DNA of 64,000 nt from Halomonas sp. TA22 (GTDB lineage: Bacteria; Pseudomonadota; Gammaproteobacteria; Pseudomonadales; Halomonadaceae). The position numbers were made by a program, and so were the translations under genes. The notes under the pieces are model-generated. The model saw only the letters and a program-made list of their open reading frames with translations. It was not told where the DNA came from and searched no databases. Of the stretch, positions 18,643 to 27,222 are shown one piece after another. Where the stretch lies: assembly GCF_013009075.1 (NCBI RefSeq), contig NZ_CP053108.1, positions 3,056,517-3,120,516 on the forward strand, in the 5' to 3' direction. Numbering within the stretch: position 1 is the stretch's first letter; each line of letters starts with the position of its first letter.

Positions 18643-20361
18643 TTAGAACTCTTCCCAAGCCTCTTCTACTTGCGTATTTTTCGATGCCATCGTCGGCGGC
18701 CGGGTGTCAGGGGCCGAAGGCTTGCTCTCTTGTCGGAGCTTGACCGGCACTTGGACGGATGATGTCGGCGCCAAGCGCAACCCCTCACCGGGTGCCAGGC
18801 GAAACAGTGCCACCGCTTCACGCAGGCGACCGGCTTCGATCTCGAGTTCACTGGCCGCACTTGCCGCCTGCTGGACCAGCCCGGCGTTCTGCTGGGTGAC
18901 CTGATCCATCTGAGTAATGGCCTGATTGACCTGCCCGATACCGTTACTCTGCTCCTGCGAAGCCGAAGCGATCTCCTCCATGATGTCGGTAACCTTGAGC
19001 ACCGACTCGACGATGTCTTTCATGGTCTTACCGGCCTGATCGACCAAGGCGGTACCCGCCTCCACCTTAGCGACCGACGCTTCGATCAGTCCTCGAATCT
19101 CGCGTGCCGCTTCGCCACTACGACTGGCCAGGCTACGCACTTCACCCGCGACCACCGCGAATCCCCGCCCCTGTTCACCGGCGCGTGCCGCTTCCACCGA
19201 GGCGTTGAGCGCCAGAATATTGGTCTGAAAGGCGATCGAGTCGATGACCTTGATGATCTCGGTGATCTGCTGAGAGCTCTGGTTGATGTCGCGCATGGTA
19301 TCGACCACCTCGCCCACCACCTCACCCCCGCGACTGGCCGTCTGCGAGGCCGTCGCCGCCAGCTGGCTGGCCTGACGCGCGTTGTCGGCATTATTGCCCA
19401 CCGTCGAGGTCAACTGCTCCATGCTCGAAGCGGTCTCTTCGAGTGAGGCGGCCTGCTGCTCGGTGCGTGAAGAGAGATCGTTATTGCCTTGGGCGATTTC
19501 CTGGGCACCGGAGTAGATCGACTGGCTGCTGCCGCGAACGGCACCCACGGTTGTCGACAGGCTCTGCTGCATATGGGCCATCGAGGTAAATAGCTGGCCA
19601 ATCTCGTTATTGCCGCGGGCTTCGATGGTCTCGGACAGATCGCCCTTGGCCATCTTTTCGAAGTGATCGACCACCCGGTGCAAGGGACGAATCACGTTTA
19701 CGGTGACCCCCCACAAGACCACCACGATGGTCGACACGGAAACAAGCACGGCGATGATGATCGCCAGCTTGACGGTATTGGCGACACTGGAGAAATGCGC
19801 ATAAAGCGTATATCCCTCGCTCTCCGCCGTCTCGAAGAACGTCACCGCATCGTTATAAAACCGATCGTTCAATGACGTGGTGAGATCACGCAGCTCCCTA
19901 AAACCGGCAAAGTCATCATTCACGAGCGCGACCTGCTGAGGCCATAGCGCTTGCTGCATGAGGGCGTTAAAGCTCTCGTCTAGCGTAGCGATCAAACCGG
20001 CGTGATGCTCGCGTGCCGGTAACGCCAGGAACGCCGCGAAAATCGCTTCGGCACGATCGAGCTCCAAGCCCATTTCACGAGCCTGTTCAAGCGTTTGATC
20101 GTTCGTTTCAAGCCGATGAGCCGCCTCGAGCAATTGCTCATTGATATGGTTCATGACGAGTTGGGTCGATAGCAATTGCGAATTGGCACGGTTAAGCGTG
20201 GATTGCTGATCGACGTTCACACTGTTCAAAGTGGCCAGAGACCGCTGACTGTAATTGACCGCATACAGGCCCAGTGCACTCAAAACCGCAATCAGTGTCG
20301 CAAAAACAACGAGTACCAGTGCCCAGCTGACCCGCACGGTCATATTGTCGAGTAACTTCAC
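18643..20361 (-). CDS. Methyl-accepting chemotaxis protein (four-helix bundle sensor)
   Basis: Transmembrane chemoreceptor: TM1 about 12-35, periplasmic helical sensor to about 185, TM2 about 190-212, HAMP, signalling domain with the canonical tip, and C-terminal EAWEEF tether. 572 residues from a GTG at 20361, chosen because GGGGGA lies just before it; the frame opens further at a TTG with no such site. Close relative of the receptor at 12490-14220 in the signalling half. It has its own sigma-28 promoter (20457-20484) after a terminator, so it is expressed as a late gene with the downstream PAS receptor and cheR. Confidence 0.92.
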   Translation of the reverse strand: MKLLDNMTVRVSWALVLVVFATLIAVLSALGLYAVNYSQRSLATLNSVNVDQQSTLNRANSQLLSTQLVMNHINEQLLEAAHRLETNDQTLEQAREMGLELDRAEAIFAAFLALPAREHHAGLIATLDESFNALMQQALWPQQVALVNDDFAGFRELRDLTTSLNDRFYNDAVTFFETAESEGYTLYAHFSSVANTVKLAIIIAVLVSVSTIVVVLWGVTVNVIRPLHRVVDHFEKMAKGDLSETIEARGNNEIGQLFTSMAHMQQSLSTTVGAVRGSSQSIYSGAQEIAQGNNDLSSRTEQQAASLEETASSMEQLTSTVGNNADNARQASQLAATASQTASRGGEVVGEVVDTMRDINQSSQQITEIIKVIDSIAFQTNILALNASVEAARAGEQGRGFAVVAGEVRSLASRSGEAAREIRGLIEASVAKVEAGTALVDQAGKTMKDIVESVLKVTDIMEEIASASQEQSNGIGQVNQAITQMDQVTQQNAGLVQQAASAASELEIEAGRLREAVALFRLAPGEGLRLAPTSSVQVPVKLRQESKPSAPDTRPPTMASKNTQVEEAWEEF

Positions 20362-20456
20362 GTTATCCCCCCTCTTTATTTGCGACGATACCAAGTTCTC
20401 GCTCTCTCAGTGCATCATCACTGAGTCGACATGCTTGGCAAACTCATACGGGGAAG

Positions 20457-20484
20457 TTATCGGCCAACACGATCCAACTCTTTA
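20457..20484 (-). promoter_or_regulatory. Sigma-28 (FliA) promoter for the receptor gene
   Basis: Minus strand TAAAGAGT, 12-base spacer, perfect GCCGATAA, about 95 bases before the receptor start. Spacing is one base longer than in the other FliA sites here. Confidence 0.75.
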
Positions 20485-20503
20485 GCGTGAAAGAAATTTT
20501 TCA

Positions 20504-20532
20504 TAAAAAAACAGGAGGCCGAGGCCTCCTGT
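20504..20532 (-). terminator. Rho-independent terminator after the decayed receptor gene
   Basis: Nine-base perfect stem ACAGGAGGC / GCCTCCTGT with a 4-base loop, followed on the minus strand by seven T residues. It closes the motAB-cheAW transcript (plus receptor remnant) just before the sigma-28 promoter of the next receptor. Confidence 0.88.
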
Positions 20533-20559
20533 CGTGTACGCTTACATTCACTCACGCGA

Positions 20560-21010
20560 TCACTGCCAAGTAGGTGCTTCCGGTGCCTGCAGGCGTGCCG
20601 GGGGCTCCCACTGATAATCCGTGGCAAGACCGCTGCCATCGGCGAGCTGGAAGCGTGCGATGTGCTGACGAAGTTGGCGACTCTGCTCGGCGGAGGCCGA
20701 AGATATCTCGCTGATTAGGGCGCTCAACTAGGTGATGTTATCCACCATTCCGGCGATGATTGCGCCGGTATCGCGCACCTGCTGGCTACGGTCGAGGTTT
20801 GGCGATCGGCATTAACACAGCCTGGTGGGTGAGGTCGCCATCGGCAATGAACGTCCCCACTTGCGTCGCATAACAGGGTCGCCACCCAGGCGCCTGGAGA
20901 TATCGTGAATCACCAGGCCCATCGCAGCGTCAGCGGCAGGCCGATGACCAATAGGAGCAGCGCTGAGCGAGCAAGCCCCACAGTTTCTTCGTCGTTGTCA
21001 ATAGTTGCAT
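20560..21010 (-). pseudogene. Decayed methyl-accepting chemotaxis protein gene
   Basis: Remnant of a fourth receptor gene right after cheW. Reading the minus strand from ATG 21010 (AGGGGA ahead of it): an N-terminal MQLLTTTKKLWGLLA, a membrane segment RSALLLLVIGLPLTL in another frame, a HAMP start GLVIHDISRRLGGDP in a third, IADGDLTHQ, and then, after a large internal loss, SQQVRDTGAIIAGMVDNIT, an in-frame TAG, and an intact receptor C-terminus ending RLQAPEAPTWQ. At least two frameshifts, one stop and loss of the periplasmic and signalling-tip regions make it non-functional. No protein should be annotated here. Confidence 0.82.
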
Positions 21011-21046
21011 CAACAATCCCCTGTGGCAGTGCCACAATATTAAGTC

Positions 21047-21541
21047 TTATACACTCAGATGATCGACGAGGGCCATCTCATGGCTGGTGAGCAGCTTGTC
21101 GATATCCACCAGCACCAGCATGCGATCGTCGAGGCTGCCAAGCCCACTCAGATAGTCCGACGACAGGGTCACGCCGAACTCCGGTGCCGGCTTGATCTGC
21201 TCGGGCGTCAGGCTCATCACGTCGGAGACGCCATCGACGACGATACCCACGACACGCTCACCGACGTTGACCACGATCACGACGGTCTGGCCACCGTACT
21301 CGACCTTGTCGAGATGAAACTTGATACGCAAATCGACGATCGGCACGATGACGCCGCGCAGGTTGGTGACGCCCTTGATGAACTCCGGAGCGTTGGCGAT
21401 GCGGGTCACGTTTTCGTAACCGCGAATCTCCTGCACCTTGAGGATATCGATGGCGTACTCTTCATCGCCCAGCGAAAACACCAGGAATTCGCGGCTATGG
21501 GCGTCTACAGCAGCGGCATTGGCGGAGCTCATGCTTGTCAT
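21047..21541 (-). CDS. cheW: Chemotaxis coupling protein CheW
   Basis: SH3-like adaptor linking receptors to CheA. The full CheW domain is present (about 15-155): [52 protein letters not shown]. 164 residues. The start overlaps the cheA stop by 4 bases. Confidence 0.97.
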   Translation of the reverse strand: MTSMSSANAAAVDAHSREFLVFSLGDEEYAIDILKVQEIRGYENVTRIANAPEFIKGVTNLRGVIVPIVDLRIKFHLDKVEYGGQTVVIVVNVGERVVGIVVDGVSDVMSLTPEQIKPAPEFGVTLSSDYLSGLGSLDDRMLVLVDIDKLLTSHEMALVDHLSV

Positions 21542-23658
21542 GATGGTTCTACCTCCTTGAAAGGCACCAGTTTTTGGGATTCTGAAGCGAGGCGGTTCGC
21601 ATGTCTCGCCTCCTTCTTGGTACGGCTCAAGCGATGCATGTCAGCAATGTCCAGAATCAGCGCCACGCTGCCATCGCCCAGGATGGTTGCCGCGGATACA
21701 CCGGGCACCTTGCGATAATTGGTTTCAAGGTTCTTCACTACCACCTGCTGCTGGCCAACGAGATCGTCCACCAGCAGCGCATAACGACGCCCCTCGCCCT
21801 GCACGATCACGGCGATGCATTCGGTAAGCTTGGTCCGCGCCTCGGGCACATCGAGCACCTCCTGCACGGCGATAATCGGCAGATACTCGTCACGCACCTT
21901 GATCAGCAGGTCGTCGCCAGCCATGGCATAGAGATCGTCCTCGACCGGTTGCAGCGACTCGAGCACCGCTCCCAGGGGAAGGATGAAGATCTCCTCTCCC
22001 ACCTTGATCGACATGCCATCCAGGATCGCCAGTGTCAGCGGAAGCACGATCCGCGTGGTTGTGCCGCCGCCAAGCCTGGAGGAGATCTCCACGTGACCGC
22101 CCATTCCTTGGATGTTGCGCTTGACCACATCCATGCCCACGCCGCGGCCGGAGACGTCGCTGACCTGCTCGGCGGTGGAGAAACCCGGCGCAAAGATCAG
22201 CTGCCATACATCGTCGTCGCTCATGGAATCGGAGACGCTCAGGCCGTTGGCTTTCGCCTTGGCCAGCAGCTTGTCACGATTGAGCCCGGCGCCATCGTCG
22301 ATCACTTCGATGAGGATGTTGCCGCCCTGATGCTGGGCCGACAGCGTAAGCCTGCCGGTACGGGGCTTGCCCGCCGCCTCGCGCTGATCGGGACGCTCGA
22401 TGCCGTGATCCAGGCTATTGCGCACCAGATGGGTCAGCGGATCGATGATGCGCTCCGTCAGGCTCTTGTCGAGTTCGGTGGACTTGCCCTCGGTGATCAA
22501 TTCCACGTCCTTGCCCAGCTTGGCGGCCAGATCGCGAACCAGACGAGGGAAGCGACTGAAGACGTAGTCCATCGGCACCATGCGAATCGACATCACCGCT
22601 TCCTGAAGGTCACGGGCGTTGCGCTGCAGTAGGCTCATGCCATGTGCGAGTGCATTGTGTGCAACCCCTTCGAGCTCACTTGCCGTCTGGTCGAGCATCG
22701 ACTGAGTGATGATCAGCTCACCGACCAGGTTGATGATCTGATCGACCTTATCGACGGGCACGCGGATCGAGGTCGTCTCCCCCACCGCCGGCTTTGGCTT
22801 GGGCTTGGCATCTGCCGGGAGGGTGGCCGCCGGCGCCTTGACCGCGCTCTGCTCGGTTGGCACCGGCGTCGCCACTTCAGCCGGGGGTGACACCACAGCC
22901 ACTGCGGGCGACGCCCTTTCGGCCGCCTGGGCCTGGGTCGACTCGAGACGCCTTACCACGACCTGCTCGGCTTCGATGATGAAGCACATCACCGCTTCGA
23001 TGTCATCAACACTGGCACTGGTATCGAGCACGACCAGACAGCGCGTGCCCTCTTCGCGTTGCGACACGATATTGCCAAGCTGACCCAGCTCCTCGACGAG
23101 CAGCTCGCGATCCTTGGCAGGAACATCGATCAATGCGACTTCGAGATGCGCGCCCTGCTCGACCTCGGCCGTGGACGTGTCGCCTACTGCCTCGTCTTGC
23201 TTGGGCATTGACGGCTCGACTGGCTCGCTTTTCTCCGCTGCCTTGGGTGCTGAACCCCCATCACCCTTGCCAAGCTCTTCCAGTGCCATCTGGCGCAGGG
23301 TATTGCAAATGCGCTCGAACGCTTCGGCGTCGGGCTCGGTCCCACTGCGATAGGCATCAAGCTGGTCGTGCAACATATCCTTGGTTTCCAGAAAGGTATC
23401 CACGATATCGCGACGAAGAGCCATTTCACCGCGGCGAGTATGGTCGAGCAGGTTTTCGAAGATATGCGTGGTCTGTTGCAGCACATCGAAGCCAAAGGTA
23501 CCGGCGCCACCTTTGATGGAGTGCGCAGCGCGGAAAATGGCGTTGAGCTGCTCTGCATCCGGATCGTCGATATCCAGCTCGAGCAGATGCCGCTCCATCT
23601 CATTGAGAAGCTCTTCCGCTTCTTCGAAGAACGTTTCGTAAAATTCGGTGATATCCAT
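21538..23658 (-). CDS. cheA: Chemotaxis histidine kinase CheA
   Basis: Cytoplasmic kinase of the chemotaxis array. Domains in order: HPt/P1 (about 1-105) with the phosphorylated His46 in [11 protein letters not shown]2 CheY/CheB-binding region (about 165-235); Pro/Ala-rich linker; P3 dimerisation (about 300-360); P4 ATPase (about 365-545) with HxxRNSLDHG, DDGAGL and GRGVGMDVV boxes; P5 CheW-like domain (about 550-690). 706 residues from ATG 23658 ([10 protein letters not shown]), the usual family start with GGGGA upstream; ATG 23664 is also possible. Order motA-motB-cheA-cheW is that of enteric bacteria. Confidence 0.97.
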   Translation of the reverse strand: MDITEFYETFFEEAEELLNEMERHLLELDIDDPDAEQLNAIFRAAHSIKGGAGTFGFDVLQQTTHIFENLLDHTRRGEMALRRDIVDTFLETKDMLHDQLDAYRSGTEPDAEAFERICNTLRQMALEELGKGDGGSAPKAAEKSEPVEPSMPKQDEAVGDTSTAEVEQGAHLEVALIDVPAKDRELLVEELGQLGNIVSQREEGTRCLVVLDTSASVDDIEAVMCFIIEAEQVVVRRLESTQAQAAERASPAVAVVSPPAEVATPVPTEQSAVKAPAATLPADAKPKPKPAVGETTSIRVPVDKVDQIINLVGELIITQSMLDQTASELEGVAHNALAHGMSLLQRNARDLQEAVMSIRMVPMDYVFSRFPRLVRDLAAKLGKDVELITEGKSTELDKSLTERIIDPLTHLVRNSLDHGIERPDQREAAGKPRTGRLTLSAQHQGGNILIEVIDDGAGLNRDKLLAKAKANGLSVSDSMSDDDVWQLIFAPGFSTAEQVSDVSGRGVGMDVVKRNIQGMGGHVEISSRLGGGTTTRIVLPLTLAILDGMSIKVGEEIFILPLGAVLESLQPVEDDLYAMAGDDLLIKVRDEYLPIIAVQEVLDVPEARTKLTECIAVIVQGEGRRYALLVDDLVGQQQVVVKNLETNYRKVPGVSAATILGDGSVALILDIADMHRLSRTKKEARHANRLASESQKLVPFKEVEPS

Positions 23659-23688
23659 GCGCATCCCCAAGGTATTGTCATCAAAGCG

Positions 23689-24630
23689 CTAGTCGCCGCT
23701 CAATGTATCCTGCAAGCCTTCTCTGAACTGCTCGACGGGGCTTGACTCGAGCTCGTCAGCCAGGCGCGATTGTTCAGGTGACGGCAGGCTACTGCCGCCG
23801 GGCAATCCCTGTGATTGGATGCTCTCGGCAGCACGTCGATCAAGCACTACCAGCGAGATGCGCCGGTTGTGCGCATCGCGTGGATCGCTGTCGGCCATCG
23901 GTACTCTGTCGCCCAGGCCCGCCACCCGCAGCAGCTTCTCTGGATCGAGACCCCCAGCCACCAATTCACGGCGCGAGGCATTGGCGCGATCCGTAGAGAG
24001 TTCCCAGTTGCTGTAGCCGCGATAGCCTCCCGCGTACGGCAAACTGTCGGTATGACCGCTGATGCTCAGCGGATTGGGCATCTCGTTGAGCAGCGGTGCG
24101 ATCGTACGCAGCAGAACTCGCATGTAAGACGCGACCTGCTCACTGCCGATCTCGAACATCGGCCGCTGCTCGGTATCGACCAACTGGATGCGCAGACCTT
24201 CCGGTGTCATGTCAAAGCGTATCTGACGGCGCAGGTCCCGCAGCATCGGGTCCGCTTCGATCAAGGCTTCCATCCGCCGCTGGAGATCCCGAAAATTCCG
24301 CTGCTCATCGCTGGAGCGAGTCTGGGTGCGCATGTCGATCCGCATCCTCTCGCCTTCCATATAGACGGGATCGGGCCCGCCACCGGGAATCGCACTGTCA
24401 CTGGCAGTGGGGCGATCACCACCGGCAATAGCCACCGCCAAGGGGGTCCTGAAGTACTCGGCCACACTCTCGAGCTGCTCTTCGGAGGCCGTCGAGAGAA
24501 TCCAGAGCACCAGGAAGAGTGCCATCAGCGCCGTCATGAAATCGGCAAGCGCAATCTTCCAGCTGCCACCATGGTGACCATGGACGACCTTCTTGCGCTT
24601 GATGATGATTGGGCGGCGATCGTCGCTCAT
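23689..24630 (-). CDS. motB: Flagellar motor stator protein MotB
   Basis: Stator subunit anchored to peptidoglycan. Short basic N-terminus, single membrane helix (about 26-48) with the ion-binding Asp30 (KIALADFMTALMALFLV), plug/linker, then an OmpA/MotB peptidoglycan-binding domain (about 165-275; SGHTDSLPY, NWELSTDRANASRREL). 313 residues from ATG 24630, which overlaps the motA stop by 4 bases; the longer open frame runs inside motA. The helix resembles proton-type MotB of enterics. A second stator pair lies at 34063-35845. Confidence 0.96.
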   Translation of the reverse strand: MSDDRRPIIIKRKKVVHGHHGGSWKIALADFMTALMALFLVLWILSTASEEQLESVAEYFRTPLAVAIAGGDRPTASDSAIPGGGPDPVYMEGERMRIDMRTQTRSSDEQRNFRDLQRRMEALIEADPMLRDLRRQIRFDMTPEGLRIQLVDTEQRPMFEIGSEQVASYMRVLLRTIAPLLNEMPNPLSISGHTDSLPYAGGYRGYSNWELSTDRANASRRELVAGGLDPEKLLRVAGLGDRVPMADSDPRDAHNRRISLVVLDRRAAESIQSQGLPGGSSLPSPEQSRLADELESSPVEQFREGLQDTLSGD

Positions 24631-25502
24631 GCGCCACCCGCTCCAGTACTCTTGGATGAACGCACATGCTCTTCCAGTTCGCTGAAGGAGGGGCGCTCCG
24701 CGGTATGCAACGCCTTGCGACCGAACTCCACTGCCAGCTGCGGGGCATAGCCATTGAGACTCGCCAGCAGCGTGACGCGAATGCATTGCAGCATTTTCAC
24801 TGCCTCACCCACCTGACGGTCGATGCGGCTAGAGAGTGGATTGACGAAGCCATACGCCAGCAGAATACCGAGGAAGGTGCCGACCAGGGCATGGGCGATC
24901 ATGTACCCCATCTCGTCGGGACCTGCATCGGCAGCACTGAGCGCCTTGATTACACCGAGCACCGCCGCGACGATACCGAACGCCGGCAGACCATCACCCA
25001 CCTTGGCCAGTGCATCGGCGGGAATGTGGGCCTCATGCTCGAAGGCCTCGATCTCATGCTCCATCAGCTCATCGATCTGATGCGGGTCCATATTGCCGCT
25101 GATCATCAGGCGCAGATAATCGGTCAGGAACCCCATGATCATGGGGTCACTCTGGATCTTGGGATACTCGGAAAATATCGCACTCTCCTGAGGAGCATCG
25201 ATATCGCGCTCGATTGCCAACATGCCGTCCCGACGGGCTTTGCTCAGCAGCTTGAACTGCAGCGCCATCAACTCCATGTAGGTCGCTTTATCGTATTTGA
25301 CCGTACGCTTGAGCTTCGATGCCGTGCGCAATGTCGCCTTCATTGCCTTGCCGTTATTGGCGGCAATAAATGCTCCTATCGCCGCGCCACAGATCATCAA
25401 GACCTCGGTTGGCTGGTAAAGTGGGCCCAAATGACCGCCTGCCAGCGCGTAGCCGCCAAAGACAGAGAAAGTAACGACAAGAAATCCAAGAGGTATCAGC
25501 AC
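24627..25502 (-). CDS. motA: Flagellar motor stator protein MotA
   Basis: Ion-conducting stator subunit with four membrane segments (about 1-22, 32-50, 165-190, 200-222) and a large cytoplasmic loop holding conserved charged residues for contact with FliG. The GLPAFGIVAAVLGVIKAL and GTFLGILLAYGFVNPL segments are typical of the enteric-like MotA. 291 residues from a GTG start. Preceded by its own sigma-28 promoter, so expression is late. Confidence 0.96.
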   Translation of the reverse strand: MLIPLGFLVVTFSVFGGYALAGGHLGPLYQPTEVLMICGAAIGAFIAANNGKAMKATLRTASKLKRTVKYDKATYMELMALQFKLLSKARRDGMLAIERDIDAPQESAIFSEYPKIQSDPMIMGFLTDYLRLMISGNMDPHQIDELMEHEIEAFEHEAHIPADALAKVGDGLPAFGIVAAVLGVIKALSAADAGPDEMGYMIAHALVGTFLGILLAYGFVNPLSSRIDRQVGEAVKMLQCIRVTLLASLNGYAPQLAVEFGRKALHTAERPSFSELEEHVRSSKSTGAGGA

Positions 25503-25543
25503 GACTGAAATCCTTTACTGCGGCAAGAGTGGCTTCACTCCAG

Positions 25544-25570
25544 TTATCGGCCAGCCCCCCTTGGGCTTGA
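25544..25570 (-). promoter_or_regulatory. Sigma-28 (FliA) promoter for motAB-cheAW
   Basis: Minus strand TCAAGCCC, 11-base spacer, perfect GCCGATAA, about 42 bases before motA. The -35 element is the TCAAG variant known from pseudomonads. It lies just downstream of the large hairpin after flhC. Confidence 0.75.
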
Positions 25571-25615
25571 GGGTTCAAGGATAAAAACTTGCCCCCACTA
25601 ACGTCTGAAACGAAA

Positions 25616-25655
25616 GCGACCCCGTCAACTTCATCAAGGAAGTTGACGGGGTCGC
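25616..25655 (-). terminator. Seventeen-base-pair hairpin between flhC and motA
   Basis: Perfect inverted repeat GCGACCCCGTCAACTTC / GAAGTTGACGGGGTCGC around a 6-base loop. On the minus strand it is followed by TTTCGTTTC, a poor but T-rich tail. It most likely ends the flhDC transcript; the sigma-28 promoter for motA follows 45 bases later. Confidence 0.7.
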
Positions 25656-25673
25656 AAGTCAAAGCGTGAAGTG

Positions 25674-26261
25674 TCAGGCCATGCGCAATACTGGCGTCAT
25701 GACGACTTCACCCATAAGGGGAGCATCTCTCCTGGCAGCCTCCATACGCTTGCGTGTCTTGCCAGCCCGCGAAGGTGGCTGGCAGATACCGCATACGAAC
25801 TCCTGACAGGGCGTATGGGCATGCGCAATGAAGGCACCGTGACAGCTCGTACATTTATTGAGCTCGAGCATGTCGCTTTCGAAGAACCTGACCAGTGTCC
25901 AGGCACGGGTCAATCCGAGGACCGGCTCGGCTTCGTCGAGCTCGACCTGCTCAAGATAGAGCCGGAAAGCTTTGACGAAGGCCTCCATGCGCTCGCAACC
26001 CTGATCGTTGGCGAGACGCTGATAAATATTGTAAAACAGCGAGGCATGAATATTAGGCAGCCACGTGACGAACCAGTCCGTCGAGAACGGCAGCATGCCC
26101 TTCGGCGGTGACATACCGCGCACTTCCTTGTAAAGCTTGATCAAGCGTGCACGACTCAGGTCGGTTTCGGTTTCCAATACCTGAAGGCGTGCGCCCAGCT
26201 CAATGAGCTCAATGGCCATCTGGACCTGCAGCATTTCGCTCACAAGACTCTTGTCAGCCAT
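25674..26261 (-). CDS. flhC: Flagellar master regulator subunit FlhC
   Basis: Subunit of the FlhD4C2 activator that switches on class II flagellar promoters. 195 residues with the family's helical N-terminal half ([20 protein letters not shown] split, [17 protein letters not shown]) and the zinc-binding cysteines in [10 protein letters not shown] and FVCGICQPP. Starts 3 bases after flhD. FlhDC control, rather than FleQ, fits a peritrichous-type regulatory scheme. Confidence 0.97.
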   Translation of the reverse strand: MADKSLVSEMLQVQMAIELIELGARLQVLETETDLSRARLIKLYKEVRGMSPPKGMLPFSTDWFVTWLPNIHASLFYNIYQRLANDQGCERMEAFVKAFRLYLEQVELDEAEPVLGLTRAWTLVRFFESDMLELNKCTSCHGAFIAHAHTPCQEFVCGICQPPSRAGKTRKRMEAARRDAPLMGEVVMTPVLRMA

Positions 26262-26264
26262 CTG

Positions 26265-26594
26265 TCAGGCCCTCGCACTTGCTGTTTGCATGCTGGGCAT
26301 GGACGCCATCAGCAGTGCCGCATGCGTCTGTGCAAGACCCTGCTCGCGCTGGTTATGGGTCAGCTTCATCAGTTGCTCGGCATCCTCGACCCACAGGCGA
26401 CACAGCAGCTGGTTGGTGCGGGACAGCTTGCTTAACTGTTTGGTAGAGAGCGATGAGAGCAAGTCGGCCATCTTGTCGCTGAGCTTGAGGCGAAACATTG
26501 CCGTGGCGCGGTCTTCTTTCAGCAGCCGCTGGACAAGTAACAGGTAGGAGAGGTTGATATCCTGAATTTCTTCCAGAACGTTATCGATAGTCAT
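26265..26594 (-). CDS. flhD: Flagellar master regulator subunit FlhD
   Basis: Partner of FlhC in the master activator. 109 residues; starts with the conserved IQDINLSYLLLVQRLL helix and carries the MFRLKLSDKMADLL segment used for dimerisation. AGGG is 8 bases before the ATG. The AT-rich region upstream (26595-26934) should hold its promoter. Confidence 0.96.
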   Translation of the reverse strand: MTIDNVLEEIQDINLSYLLLVQRLLKEDRATAMFRLKLSDKMADLLSSLSTKQLSKLSRTNQLLCRLWVEDAEQLMKLTHNQREQGLAQTHAALLMASMPSMQTASARA

Positions 26595-26934
26595 TTTCGT
26601 TACCCTGCGAGAAGTAGCATTTTTTGATTTTTTTAGAGCTCTATGGCCCTTTAACGCTAACGCTTGCCAAATGTTACAGTCTCATCCATGACCTATCCCT
26701 CTCCCTTGTGGCCGTTAATCGCCAGCAAGAGCAGTCTGAGGCTTTTTTATGAAAAATGCCAACCCCAGAGAACAATGTTTTCTAATAATTTTAGACTATG
26801 GTAATGGTCATTTTGTCCAATGTTTATATTACAAGGCTTTATAAGCCCTAATTGTTTCTTATGCAGATCATGGAAAACAAAAAAATACACAAAATTTCCG
26901 TTTAGACACCTTAAGCGGCTGCCTTTATGCCTGC
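26595..26934 (-). promoter_or_regulatory. AT-rich control region upstream of flhDC
   Basis: About 340 bases without a gene between flhD and fhlB. It is clearly richer in A and T than the neighbouring genes, with several A- and T-tracts (for example 26618-26632 and 26878-26892). Long AT-rich leader regions are usual for flhDC, where many regulators act; which ones act here cannot be read. A 31-codon frame from 26747 on the plus strand has no ribosome site and is not called. Confidence 0.5.
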
Positions 26935-27222
26935 TTACGCTCCTGTAACCTCTTCGGAAGAGAGCTCCCGAGCCCAGATCAGCAACTCGGCGATGACATG
27001 ATAAAGGCTGGTGGGGATACGCTCATCGATATTCACTTGCATCAGCAAGCTGACCAGTTCCGGAGAGTCATGCACGAACATCCCCTGAGCATGAGCCTCG
27101 GCGACAATTCTTTCGGCAAGCTCACCGTAGCCTCTCGCCAATATCCTGGGAGCATTATCGCCATCCCGGTAGGCCAGTGCCACCGCCTGGCGGCGGCGTG
27201 CATCCGCCCCTGCGCGCCTCAT
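26935..27222 (-). CDS. fhlB: FhlB: free-standing FlhB cytoplasmic-domain-like protein
   Basis: 95-residue protein resembling the C-terminal, cytoplasmic domain of FlhB/YscU-type switch proteins (AVALAYRDGDNAPRILARG, AERIVAEAHAQGMFVHDSPEL, IDERIPTSLYHVIAELL), but without membrane segments and starting after the position of the NPTH cleavage motif. Such proteins can partly replace the FlhB domain. Overlaps fliK by 4 bases and ends the fliD operon, so it probably works with FliK in export switching. Confidence 0.85.
   Translation of the reverse strand: MRRAGADARRRQAVALAYRDGDNAPRILARGYGELAERIVAEAHAQGMFVHDSPELVSLLMQVNIDERIPTSLYHVIAELLIWARELSSEEVTGA

Noticed and set aside
21601-22632. Plus-strand open frame of 343 codons opposite cheA
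   Set aside because: It is a shadow of cheA, His/Gln-rich, without motifs or promoter.
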